From: Podospora bellae-mahoneyi
Taxonomy: Eukaryota > Ascomycota > Sordariomycetes > Sordariales > Podosporaceae
Length of the DNA: 64,000 bases
Reading direction: 5' to 3'
NCBI RefSeq assembly: GCF_035222275.1
Contig: NC_085886.1
Coordinates: 2,356,001 to 2,420,000, forward strand
The translations under genes were made by a program, and so were the position numbers. This document shows, piece after piece, positions 21,166 through 32,103 of the stretch (its first letter is position 1; each line of letters begins with the position of its first letter). The notes under the pieces are model-generated. The model did no database searches and was not told the DNA's origin. It was given only the letters and a program-made list of their open reading frames with translations.

Positions 21166-22032
21166 ATGGCGCTCAAGAAGAAACGTCCGCAAAAGAGCTT
21201 AGCCGCTGGTCGGCCGCCCATTCTTCAACGCCAACCAAAATCCATCACCAGAAAGTCGACAAAAGCTCTCATCAACAAACACCATCTCCTCGAGAAGAGA
21301 AAGAAGCAGGCGCTTGCCAAGGGTGATGATGCAGGTGTCGCCGCGATCGATGCAGAGATTCAAGCTCTAGGTGGCCTCGATGCATATCAGAAGGCCAGTC
21401 TTCAAGGCCAGAGGGAGGACCGCGGCGGTGATAGCTCGAGGGTTCTGATGGAATGGCTGCAGCCATGCCTCACGGCTCATAAAGAGGGATCGGGTCGGAT
21501 GCTCAAGATGCTCGAGGTTGGCGCGCTCAGCACACAGAATGCTTGCTCTCAGAGCGGCTACTTTGACATTACTCGTATCGATTTGAACAGTCAAGGCGAA
21601 GGGATTCTGCAGCAGGATTTCATGGAACGGCCTTTGCCCAAGGATGACACGGAGCGATTCGATATCATCAGCCTGTCGCTCGTTCTGAACTTTGTGCCGG
21701 ATCCGAAAGGAAGAGGGGACATGCTCAAGCGGACGACGGAGTTTTTGCGCGCAGCCGGCAGATATCTCGAGGCTCCTTCACTGACGACCAACTTTCCGAG
21801 TCTCTTCCTGGTGCTCCCCGCGCCATGTGTCACGAACTCGCGGTATCTGGATGAAGAGAGGTTGGTTGGGATTATGGCGTCGCTTGGGTACGCGAAGGTT
21901 GAGTCCAAGACGACTCAGCGGCTGGTCTACTATTTTTGGAGGAGAGAAGGCAAAGGCATCGCTCGACGTTTCCGAAAGGAAGAGATACGGGCTGGCTCGA
22001 CACGAAACAACTTTGCTGTTGTTCTGGGGTGA
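21166..22032 (+). CDS. BMT2: 25S rRNA adenine-N1 methyltransferase Bmt2
   Basis: Single exon, 288 aa. Bmt2 methylates N1 of an adenine in helix 65 of 25S rRNA (A2142 in yeast) using S-adenosylmethionine, in the nucleolus. The basic N-terminus (MALKKKRPQKSL) fits nucleolar targeting. The Rossmann-like core reads LEVGALSTQNA, ITRIDLNSQ, ILQQDFMERPLP, FDIISLSLVLNFVPDP and LFLVLPAPCVTNSRY, all matching the family. The end, RNNFAVVLG, is the usual C-terminal signature. The start at 21166 is chosen because the upstream in-frame extension to 21067 is not conserved-looking. A stretch of about 13 residues before LFLVLP (YLEAPSLTTNFPS) looks like an insertion, with no usable GT-AG pair to remove it. 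Confidence 0.9.
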   Translation: MALKKKRPQKSLAAGRPPILQRQPKSITRKSTKALINKHHLLEKRKKQALAKGDDAGVAAIDAEIQALGGLDAYQKASLQGQREDRGGDSSRVLMEWLQPCLTAHKEGSGRMLKMLEVGALSTQNACSQSGYFDITRIDLNSQGEGILQQDFMERPLPKDDTERFDIISLSLVLNFVPDPKGRGDMLKRTTEFLRAAGRYLEAPSLTTNFPSLFLVLPAPCVTNSRYLDEERLVGIMASLGYAKVESKTTQRLVYYFWRREGKGIARRFRKEEIRAGSTRNNFAVVLG

Positions 22033-22371
22033 ATACTCTCCTGGTGTTGGTTTTGGCCAGTTCGCTGGGCGGGGTTGATCTTCCTCTTTGGAATGGGAGG
22101 TTGTGATGTCCCCATCATCCTCACCGTGGCAGGAGCCCAAGGCACTTGGCATCTGGGCAACTTGTGTATCAAGGTATGTTGTGACTTTACATTTCACATG
22201 ACTGGCGATGATGCTTTGCAACCTAAAGTATTTGCTACTTCAGAGCCTCCGGGCCATGAGACAAACTATTTCACCATGCACTGAGCCACTTCAGTTTACT
22301 AGAAGCATTTCTCACAAGTCCTGTTGAAAGGTTGCCAGGCTGACAAATGCGATTTTAGGCTGCTTCATGAG
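22033..22371. other. Region between Bmt2 and the predicted mini-gene
   Basis: Holds the Bmt2 3' end. A GTATGT donor at 22174 with an acceptor CAG ending at 22243 could be a 70-nt leader intron of the following predicted gene. Confidence 0.3.
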
Positions 22372-23208
22372 ATGGTTCTCGCTCTCTCCACCGCCGGTTG
22401 GCAGTTGGGGCCTTTGCCATCAGCACAATATGTTCGATTTTGCTCTTGTGTCGTCGTCCCAACAAAGAATACCTTGCCGGCAGTTTCTGAGACGAGATGG
22501 GCAGTCTTATGGTATGTGCACATCTCTTTTTACTCTCTCCCCTTACCATGATGACCTAGACATTCTAAACAGTTATCCCTATCTGAAATTATGGTGTTGA
22601 CTTGGTTCTAACTTCTGATTTTCCTTACTTTTCACTTCGAATGTTTGGCCGTTCCTGCTGGAAGCCTGAGCTCACATCTTGAAGACAGTTCTCTACTAGT
22701 GGCACCTCAGTGACACAGCCGGCAATCGATATCAGACTCAAATTTCGGTACGTTTTGCTTCTTCGTCGCATTCTGATTTCCTTCATCTCCCCCTAATACC
22801 CTCATGTAATATGATGACCTAGGCATTCATAAACAGTTATCCCTATCTGAATAACAGTGTTGATCCGGTTCTAACTTCTGATTTCTTACCTTTTTTACCT
22901 CCCTTGTTGACTTCCATGTCTTTGATCTGGCATAGACTTACAAGTCACCGTTTACTAGGCATTTGCAGCTATATTATGGATCTCATGTCGAGACGTGCGG
23001 CAACGCAAGCAAGGGTAAGCTTTAAGCTTTATTTACTTGCACCCCCCTTTACGTGATAACCGAGACATTTCAAAAAGTTATCCCAATCTCAAATAACACA
23101 ATGTTGATCTGGTTCTAACTTCTGATTGCCCTTACTTTCCTCAATACATGTTTGCTTGCTGTTTTTGGGCCCTGCTAACATCATGCAAAGATCCTTGACA
23201 TCTGGTAA
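22372..23208 (+). CDS. Predicted four-exon small protein with three related introns
   Basis: Proposed exons 22372-22511, 22700-22747, 22936-23014 and 23191-23208 join in phase with no internal stop and encode 94 aa, ending ILDIW. The donors are GTATGT, GTACGT and GTAAGC; the acceptors are CTACTAG, GGCATAG and TGCAAAG, with CTGCTAAC as a branch site in the third. The introns are 188, 188 and 176 nt, longer than most introns in this window, and share a common internal sequence while the exons do not. The protein starts MVLALSTAGWQLGPLPSAQY and matches no family I recognise. A transcript with no coding role is possible. The evidence for translation is only the open joined frame. Confidence 0.4.
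22549..23127 (+). repeat. Three dispersed copies of a ~73-nt sequence inside putative introns
   Basis: Copies lie at 22549-22620, 22811-22882 and 23054-23127. All share TGAYGACC-like starts, AGTTATCCC, TGTTGA and the near-invariant GGTTCTAACTTCTGATT. Each is preceded, 37-64 bases upstream, by a GTANGY donor and a C-rich tract ending in TTACC, AATACC or TTTAC. Copies A and B are closest; C is more diverged. The repeat spacing is about 262 and 243 bases. Confidence 0.85.
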
Positions 23209-26204
23209 TCGTGTCCTGCCACGACATCGCTTGGACAGTAGCAGCTATCCGCTGTCTGCTCTACACATGCCGCTACCCCGAGATGGTTCCGCATAAGACC
23301 ACCTCGAGCTGGACGACGGATGACGACGTGATGTTGTCGTCTTCAAATCTTTACCAAACGTATCCAAAACGGTGTTCAATTTCTTCAGTTCAGCATTCAT
23401 TCGCAAGCTAGCAAGCGGTGTGACAGCCAAGACGCAGCCAACGTGCCATTCAACGATTTTTCACTGCGCAGCAATGAGCTGATCATGCGGGTTGCCGGCG
23501 TCTACTTGCAAGGTCCGATTACCCCACAACGCTGGGGAGGTGCGGGAAGGAAGGCTGTTGTGAGGGGGGACGCAGGCGACGCCGGGATGCTGCATCTGCG
23601 CTGCTGCTGTGTCAAGCAATGGATGGCAAGAGGGAGACAATTGATGTGGCAGAGCGCGCATGCGATCAACATGCAGTGGGATGGTTTGGTTCGGAGAGGA
23701 TTTCCGACAGCATTGTTGGGCGTGATTGGGTTGTTGTTTCGTGAGGGGTTAAAAGAGGTCACCTGGACAGGATGAGTTTGGAGACAGGGAAGGGGAGGGT
23801 CGATCGGATGGTTGTGATGGAGACATTTTGTGTTTATCACTGGGTTATGATGGTTCACATATTGGGGGAGATGAATGAGACAGCCAATTGATGGGGTTGA
23901 CAGTTCACTTTGCAGGTTTTGTGTGTGCGGTGTTCACTCCGGTCCGCGATGGGTGATGTTGGCGGTGGTGGTGGACGACTGACTAAGATGCAGTGCAGGA
24001 GGCACTACACCCTCTTTGTGTGGATAACGAACAGATTTTTGGGTGCCAGGGTCTTGCGTTTGGCTAATGTTTGACAGGAGAGTTGGGTAGCAAAATGTGT
24101 CTGTGCTGTATTCAATTCTCAAATTGAAGCCTTTTCTCACGAGTAAGCTATGGGCGATACCGGACAGACTATCACGACTCCCTTTCTCCTCGTCGCCGTC
24201 GTCAGTGACGGGTTTCGAACAAAGAAGTACGGATCCTGGCCATCGCGATATCGGAAGTTTCTTGGCCAGGGTCGCGATCTACGGTTGTTCTAAAAGGTTA
24301 GCAGTAGATAGAGACGGATAACCAGTTTCTACAGTTGTATGTATGGGATGTTATCACTTGGGAATTGCCACTTATCAATCTTGGCCTTTTGGTGCAATCG
24401 CTATGGTACCAGGTATGATGGAAAGTTGAGGTTCCCTCACCCCCTCAATTGTTCTAGATTTCTTGTGGGAAAAAGAAAGTTTGGTGGTGGTGGTGGTGGT
24501 GGGTGGTGGTGATGGTGAATTCTCCGAGGAGGCGAGAAATGATCGTCGGTATCACTTGAGCCACCGTTAGGAAGTGTGTGTGCTAGGATTGTGTAGCCGC
24601 GGGAGGCGCTTTCGCTCTCAACAGCTTTTTCTCTTTCAGAGTTTCGGTAGATCCCGTGATGGTCCCGGGTTGGGATGGACGTGGGTAGGATATAGGGGAG
24701 GGGTGATTGGAAGCGATTGGGTTATTGAGTAAAATAGCCGGGGATAATCATAGAGGGGCGCGCTGGCCGATGATCATAATGATGACGATTATATTCTCAG
24801 AGCAGCTCAATGGGTTTGCCTTTCTTTGGCTTGGGGGGAGATGGCGGGGCTGGGCGGTTCCAAGCAGCAATGAAGCTGGGCAGATATTATTCATTGGATC
24901 TTTGAGAGAGGGCAAAGAAAGCTACCTAGCTCACTCCCAGTAAAGCGGCAACGGCGGGAAACCCGCAGTATGGACGACGGGCTGTTGCAGCATTCATTGC
25001 CTCCTGCGTACCATAACCTCCTCTTTTGTGAGCAAGGAGAGAGCTGGCGGTTTGACCGCCGAGAGCTGACTCCCTACCTACCCTTGAGGTGGCGCATTTG
25101 TTAGCATCAATCTTGCCCAAGTCAAGCCCAAGCGCATGCAACTTCCCCGGATTTTTGGTGGAGTTTCTCCCCCTCGCAAGCTAGACTGAACGGGGAAAGC
25201 CGGCGTGGCCTGCTTGAGGTAGTTTGGTTGTGCCCGAACAGGATTAGAATGAACATTTATAAGATTGAATTGGTCTCACGCGGGCAAAAACATGTCTCGA
25301 TTTGATAAGGGGGGAGGGGGAAACCGTATCTGTATCAGGAAGAGGGGTTGTTGTGGAGAGAGATCAGCAGGAGTTTCCTTTGAGAGATCGATAACAGTGT
25401 GGTGTTGATACAGAAAAAGGGGGAGGGGCTAAAAAGCGATAAGGTTTTTTGCTCTCCGTTGCCGGCCGAGAGAAAGTTGACGACATCCTGATGAAATATG
25501 AGATAGCGATTTTGAGATAAACTGATAGCTACACACAACGTACCTAGGTACATACCTACCTACCTTCTTGTCCTGGCTTGGGGTTGTTTTTTATTAGTAG
25601 CAATAGTAAAAAGGTAAATTCAGGGGCTAAACAACGCACACATGTCCGTCTGGTAGCGAGGTTGCAACCGATGAGGTCAGGAGGGAGGGGAGCCAAAAGA
25701 TTGCGATATGGGTTAGGTGTTTACGGTCTGGTCGGGTCGGGTAAAACCGTTATCACGTTCCTCTTGGTTTTGGGCAATAGGAGAACCAAATTCATCGGAT
25801 GGTGCTATTCTTGGGGCAGATAGCGTCGAGTGTAAAATAAGGGGCTAGTAGGGGTGGTTTCTGTTTAGATGGTAACCCAACCTCGACGGCTTGTGACAGT
25901 GGCATGCGTGGACAAAGACAAAACGTCACCCCCGTGATGATGACGATAAGCGGGTGCCGGCTTTTGACTACTGTCAGGCCCAGCGGGGTGGTAGATAACA
26001 TAGTTTGAGACCACGACATGAGAGACTGAGTCGTGACTGTTGGTGATGCCTTGAAATAATCTGAATCGAAGAGTGCGATTCATCTAATCGAGAGATCAGA
26101 AATCCGATCAGCCGGTTCAATTTTGAGCCAACAACCGAAGTAACCACCCTTCTTCTCCGCGTTCAAGCTCAATCCGACATCTCACCTCCCGGCTAGCGGC
26201 AGAG
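23209..26204. other. Long intergenic region
   Basis: About 3 kb without a supported gene. A 110-codon open frame at 23443-23775 (+) has no recognisable domain. A GGT-rich tract lies at 24482-24518, and CCTACCTACC-type short repeats near 25540-25566. The final part is the 3' flank of the enolase-phosphatase gene. Confidence 0.45.
24482..24518. repeat. GGT trinucleotide tract
   Basis: A run of TGG/GGT units, slightly interrupted, between genes. Confidence 0.85.
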
Positions 26205-27466
26205 CTAAATCTCAGCAAATGTCTTGATGACCCGGTGCTTCTCTCTGTCCTCAGCCGACAACTCGGCATTGCCCGGCCGCTCGACAACAAAGCTCTGCAT
26301 CCCAGCTTGCTTGGCAGCCTCCACCTCCTTGACATTGTCACTCAGGAAGAGCCAGCTGTTCGCCTCTGGGAATTCCGGATGAGCTGCCAGGATGGTCTGG
26401 TAGGACGACGCCTCTTGCTTTGGCCCGGCATTGACTGTGTCAAAAAAGTCGGAAATCTCGGGAATCAGATCGGCCGGCTGGCCGTTGGTGTGCTTGAACA
26501 GCAGCTTTTGCGCCGCCACCGATCCGGAAGAGTAGATCATGATCTTCTCTCCGGCCTTCTTCCACTGGACAAACTTGGGAGCGACATCGTCGAAGAGCGG
26601 GGCCTTGAGCTCGCCGGACTTGTAGCCGGACTCCCAGAGATAACCCTGGAGGCTCTTGAGGTAGGCGATCTTGACATCACGGCTCATGAGGTCCTTCACA
26701 TGAGCTGTCAAGGCTTCTTGTGAGCTGGCATGCTCTGCCGGAAAGGTGTCCCTGTACTGTGAGAACTCTGGCTCGTCCCATTGGGCTTTAAGGGTTGCTG
26801 GGAGCGCTGAGAGAGCGTAGGGAAACTATCCATAGTAAAGCAGGAATATGATTATTAGCATAAGTTCTAAGATGTAGATCCTGCCGGCCAACCGGATAAC
26901 AGCCCTGGTCTTCCTGCGTTTCTGATATGTGTGTGGCTGGAGAGAGGGAGAGAAGGGTCCTTTCAGAACTTTCTGACAGCACATCGCATCCCATCTCCCT
27001 TCCCGTGCTTGGAGAGTGTGAGGTTAAGGCCCTGCAGTGACACACCACACAGAGACACCCGCCACGGGGTATTGACCAACGACCAGTTGGGGGCAGCAGG
27101 AGAAGGGAGGGGCTGGTCCGGTCATGAGTGGCTCGACCGCATTGTGATGGCCGGAGGGTCGAACCACAGCGGACACAGTCACGGAGTTTGCCATGGAGAA
27201 AAGTGTTGGGAGTGGTGAGAGGGGATGCACTCACAAGCACATCCTTGACGAATGAGATGGGACATACTGTGCCCTCTGTGGCAGCCAAGTTGGTATTAGC
27301 CAATTCGCCCGTTCCAAGTCATTCAGTGATCATCTGGCTGCCCCTCCATCCGACCACGAGGGGCTGAAGAAGCTGGCTAATGCAGAGGTGGGATGCGAGT
27401 GATGTGTGAGGGGTGGCTGGTACCAATGTCAAGGAGCACGACCTTGGGCTGGCTGGACGACGCCAT
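26205..27466 (-). CDS. UTR4: Enolase-phosphatase E1 (methionine salvage)
   Basis: Exons 27466-27424, 27275-27235 and 26825-26205 encode 234 aa. E1 is a HAD-superfamily enzyme that enolises and dephosphorylates 2,3-diketo-5-methylthiopentyl-1-phosphate in the methionine salvage pathway. HAD motif I is split by intron 1: VVLLDIEGT, with the Mg-binding Asp13 and Glu15. TVCPISFVKDVLFPYA follows, joined across intron 2. Motif II is IMIYSSGSVAAQKLLF (Ser), motif III has the Lys in GPKQEASSYQ, and motif IV is WLFLSDNVKEVEAA. Yeast UTR4 is 227 aa, so the length fits. Intron 1 is 148 nt and intron 2 is 409 nt, both long for this window. Confidence 0.93.
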
Positions 27467-30400
27467 TGCGCAAAGCTGGACCCCGCGTGTTGTGTTAGCG
27501 CACTCGGCGCGGGTTCGGGGATGATGGAAAGGCTGGCGTGGGAGGAGGGATCTTTTCGGAGCGGAGGATGGGGGCCGAGAATGAAAATGGTCCGGTTGGA
27601 GATGCCGTGGACTGCGAACTGTCAGGCGGTGAGCAGTTCGTGAGAAGCTGTGAGGCCAGTGAGGTGATGCAGTGCAGAGAGCTGGGAGCAACGTCGTCAT
27701 GTGAGTGGATCGTGATAAAGATGGCCATTAAAGCCCAGGAAAATTTTTATGCTCTACAGCAGACAACAGATTGACGGTGAGGGATAAATTTTTACCGTTG
27801 TCGACCTGCTATTCGACGAAAAACTCTATGGCTAACATCATCGCCATGTGTATTATCATGTCTGGTATTACTTTACTGCATAACGAGCCGTCCGAATAGC
27901 ACACCGTCGCTTCGGGGTTGGGGTTCGGGTTATTGTAGAAAAGGCGGTCAGCAGCACAGGAACAACAGAGCCCAATCTCGTGCTGCAAGTCCTGCACCGC
28001 AACACACACACCTGCAGTAGTCGATGCGCATGAGTCCTGCATGTCTGGCGATGTGCCTTTGTGGGGAGGTGGGAACTGAGTGGTGATAATCGATAAACGA
28101 TAATCGATAACACTAGCGCCTGGACCTCATGATGCCCTTCGTCAGCTGGGGTAAACGGGGGGCAGAAGGAGGGGAAACGTGGGTGCTAGGGAACGGATAT
28201 CGGCCTTGGCCTTGGTCTTCGCGATAATGACATCGACGACAACGGAGCAGGCGAGCACCGATGGACTCCCATTTCTCGCGCTCCTGAGGCCCGTCTCCGT
28301 GGATAGCATCAGGCGACCGAATCCCTTTTTTTCGGCTTCCCGAGCGGCAGGATCAAAGCGCCTGTGCGGTTGCATCTGTGCTGCTGCAAGACGGCAGGAA
28401 AGGGGATAGCAGGTGCAGCGGCAAAATTATTTATTGCATTTCAGTTCATGCGGCAACATGAGATGAAAACAAAGCATGACAACAAAATGCCAGCGCTGGC
28501 TGGTTGCCCGGGTATATCATCAGCTGGAATTGAAGATGTCGATGAAAAACGAACAAGTCCCAATCAACTAGAGACAACACCCTCACCGCAGATCTGTGTA
28601 GAGTGTCTCAATGCGCTCAATGCCGAATTCCTAGGGATCTCCAAAGGACCCTGAAGATTGACGTTCTGGAATGAAAACTGAGACTTGTAAACACTATGGG
28701 CTATCTTGCTCGGTCAGCGCCGTGGAAACAACTCTGATATCATATCTGTATCCGCAACTAGGAACAGGACACGGACGTGAGCGAGCACTTGGGAAACAAG
28801 TGTGCAGCAAGAATGCAACCTTGCTGCATCATAAGGTCGTGTCCAATGGCTGCCAGATAAATCTAGCTTGCCCATTTCTACAAGGCCAATGAAATCAGAC
28901 GCGGTATTCGTCTTGACGCGCCCTAGATTAAACGTGTGGGTGACAATGGCGGCCACCTCCCACACCACCTTTGACAAGCAAGCTCACCAACTGCGGGCGG
29001 TTTCAACTGGCCCAGCCGAAACAGGCAGCATGCACCAAGGACCCGAATGGTTGGGGGAACACGACTGGCGGGGGGAACAAGGAGACACCCGTTTTCTAGA
29101 CGGCCGATAACTGCGCCTGGCGGTCACACGACGTCAGAAACGAGAAAGAAAGTGGCATCACCAGTCGCCCGATTCTCTCGGCGGGGTTATCTCTTGTATA
29201 CCTTTTCCCCCGACGCTCTTTGCGCTTCGGCAGTTGTGACAAGGTCGACCGGCGCATAAGCCGGAGCAGCGACGGGGGGCGAACGGGGGTGCCGGAAGCG
29301 TCAAAGCTGCGTCAACCGCGTCAACTTGTCGAGTGTTGGTGGATTGCGTGCTGAATGTTCATGGAGGCTTCAACCTTGTTGCCAGAACGGCCACGGCGCG
29401 GCGATATGGGGCAGAAGAGGCGCCCGTTGCCGGGTCTTGGCGGCCATGATATCCCACCCCGCGAAGGTTTGAACGTTTGTTCGTCCAACCTTTTTGACGG
29501 TGTTTGCCGTCATCATCTTCCTTTCCTCCGTTCGCTCGATCGAAGTAAGATTTCTTAGTATCCTGGCGGTCTCCAACGCTTACACAGAGCAGACACTGAC
29601 ACACTTGTACAGGAAATCCGGGGTCACGGTTGCTTATTTTAGCGGGCAGCCTGTACGATTGGGCAATTGCAAGAGAGAAACCGCGTGGCCGCGTTGCGAT
29701 GGATTATGCAGGGAGAGGATTACGGAGGAAGGGGACTAGATGCATCAAAAAAGGAGTGCATATCGAGAGGGTGACCAATCGAGGGTTGGGACGTGGTGTC
29801 CAAGGTGAAACAGAAACTACTGGAACCGCGCTTTGCCGTTCAGTCAGCAGGTGGTTTTGGTCTTCTCCTTTGTGTGACACATCCTTCTGAGAATTGAATG
29901 CCTGAGGCAGCAACCGGTGGGGCTCCGTTCTGTCCGTCAAGGTGCTCCCTATCACGAGCATGATGCAGCCGTTTTGCTCATCCATTGCATCAATTGAATC
30001 GTGTCCACAACGAGCAAGATTCCCATCAGCTGGACATTGGGAATTGCGTACACCCGTGGAGCTGCTGTTTGAAGAAACTCGAGGGGAGAGACTACGCAAT
30101 TGAATTATTGCACACTTGGCTCGAACAGGGCAGAGCAGCAGGTAACGTGGCTTCTCCAGCAGCCAGGGCTTTGTTCTCGCAGTCATACTTGGCGTCGTGG
30201 CTGCAATTCGACGAAGCGAGATGCCAGATGCAATAGTACCCGACCCGCAAGTCGCTCCCAGTCACGAGCTCGCCGTGAGGATACATGGCAAGGCAGCGAT
30301 AGCTGTGTACTGACAAAACGATGACGAGCCCTCCTTTGATTGGAAAGCCGTGCCCAAATCAAACTGTCCGACCGGCCGACAGCGCGCCCCGCGATAAAGA

Positions 30401-31189
30401 GCGAGGTCGCAGAGGCCTATGCTGCCCCAAGCGGTTAGGCCAGGATGTGTTGCGCTGTTCTCTTGCCATTCGTCGTCATCTCCCAGCGCTGGTCCAAGAC
30501 AGTGCCGAGAGCGGTCGCTGGCACGTTGGAGGTTGCCCATGTTGCCAACCAACCACCCAGTGCTCGTCCACCCATTCCGGACTTGATGATCACGGCACAC
30601 CCTTGTCTCCCCCTTGTCACTTCTCGCCGTGGCAGGCACTTGTTGCTCAGCCCACTTTTGATGACAAGTCTGGCCAGTCCCGTTCCGTTGCCTTCCAGTC
30701 ACTGCTTGCATCTTCTATCCCCAGTCCCCAGTCCCCCAGCGTCTCAGTGCCCCCCCCCCCCGTCCCCCCATACAACTCGCTGCCTCCCGCTTTTGTTTGC
30801 TTTCCAAACGCTCCCTCTCCACCGCCTCTTTCCACCTCCTACCATCATCATCATCACTCACCCTCCAACGAGTTGTCGTATAATTCTGCACGCCGACGCT
30901 GTCGCCCGCTCCCGCACTCGCACTCGCACTCTCACTCGCCGCGCAGTCAATCAGTCTCTTTGAATAGAGCGCTCCCCGTCGACTCCGACTAATTGCGACT
31001 GCCTCTGCGCTGCAGAATCATCGATTGGCTTTGAGCCCGCTTGAGCTACTCCGTCTCGCGATAACATCACCGCTCACCCGCGACCGCTCACTGTCTCTCG
31101 AAGACGACCAACTCCTGTGCTGTTGATAACACGGCAATTTTGTTTGCAAGCCAGCGACCACCGAGCACGCAATTCAATTACGGAAGCAC

Positions 31190-31216
31190 TCGCTCTGCTC
31201 TGCTCTGCTCTGCTCT
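31190..31216. repeat. TCTGC pentanucleotide repeat
   Basis: Five consecutive copies of TCTGC-type units in the presumed leader of the kinase gene. Confidence 0.9.
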
Positions 31217-31716
31217 CCTGACCTGACTTCTGCCCCGGACCCGGTCACCCCCCGAATCCGCCCGCTGCCGAGAGCACCTGCCCAGTCCTCCGATCGGACT
31301 CCACCGGTTGTGAATTCACACACCTTAGTTCGTTGAACAAGGGGGCCGAAGAGTCATCTCTTCGTCCACCTGTTCCCCATAGGCACCTCAGCTCCCGCAT
31401 GTTATCAACGACGTCCCGCCAGGTGTTTCCATAGCTGCAACTTCCTCTCCGGTTTGCTGTCTGCCACCTGGTCTCACTAGCCCATCGCCAACAACCTACC
31501 CGGGCTAACCCCCTTCGCCGACAATAGCTGTGTGCTAGTCACCCGCTGCCCAGCTTCATCAGCTCTCCCTCTTCAACCATAGCGCCGTCATCCTACCTCG
31601 CCGCCGGCCTATAGTCATTGGTTGCCTGGACCGCACTTCCAACCCTTGACTTCCATCACCACCAACCTCGAACCAAACAACAATAACCACACACCTCGCC
31701 TTTCATTTTTGTATCG

Positions 31717-31725
31717 ATGTTATAA
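31717..31725 (+). promoter_or_regulatory. Minimal upstream ORF (ATG TTA TAA)
   Basis: A two-codon upstream reading frame in the presumed leader of the Ksp1-like kinase. It would matter only if the transcript starts upstream and this part is not spliced out. Confidence 0.35.
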
Positions 31726-31840
31726 CGACCTTTTCCTTGTACTGCATTCTGGACCGTTAGTCCGTCATTTTCTCCGACATCCTTTGGACCGCTTGTTTCC
31801 TTTATTTCGACACTTCAATCATCAACAAATACCCGCACAT

Positions 31841-31858
31841 ATGAGCTTAAGCCAGTGA
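31841..31858 (+). promoter_or_regulatory. Short upstream ORF (MSLSQ)
   Basis: A five-codon upstream reading frame. It is the last ATG before the kinase start; no ATG occurs from 31859 to 32103, so ribosomes could reinitiate at the main start. Confidence 0.4.
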
Positions 31859-32103
31859 ACGACTCAACAACCTTTGTTTTCTTTTCGCTCCCCGCCTCTG
31901 TACATCTCTCCTTTCCCGCGTCTCTTCCCCCTCTCGACAATCGACTGGTTGTGCTTGTTTTCTCTGCAGTACAAATCGAAAAGTTGTCTCGATAGGAACA
32001 GGGTGCGATCAGCATTAGACCAGGGGGTGAGGGAAAAAGCTCCGTCGGAACTTGTACCACCAACAACGCTTCATACCTTTTACAGCTATTTCTCTAATCA
32101 AAA

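Larger units (their letters stand above)
27467..32103. other. Long region upstream of the Ksp1-like kinase
   Basis: About 4.6 kb. The left end is the enolase-phosphatase promoter. From about 30.7 kb the sequence becomes strongly pyrimidine-rich, as in long fungal leaders, and probably belongs to the kinase transcript. A possible intron acceptor TTCTCTGCAG ends at 31970. Several open frames exist but none has a recognisable domain. Confidence 0.45.

Noticed and set aside
23443-23775. 110-codon open frame (+) downstream of the repeated introns
   Set aside because: No family resemblance, no splice context, and Arg/Gly/Trp-rich chance composition.
30321-30992. 223-codon open frame (+) rich in Pro, Ser and His
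   Set aside because: Its composition comes from CT- and CATCAT-rich leader sequence of the kinase gene; no conserved motif.
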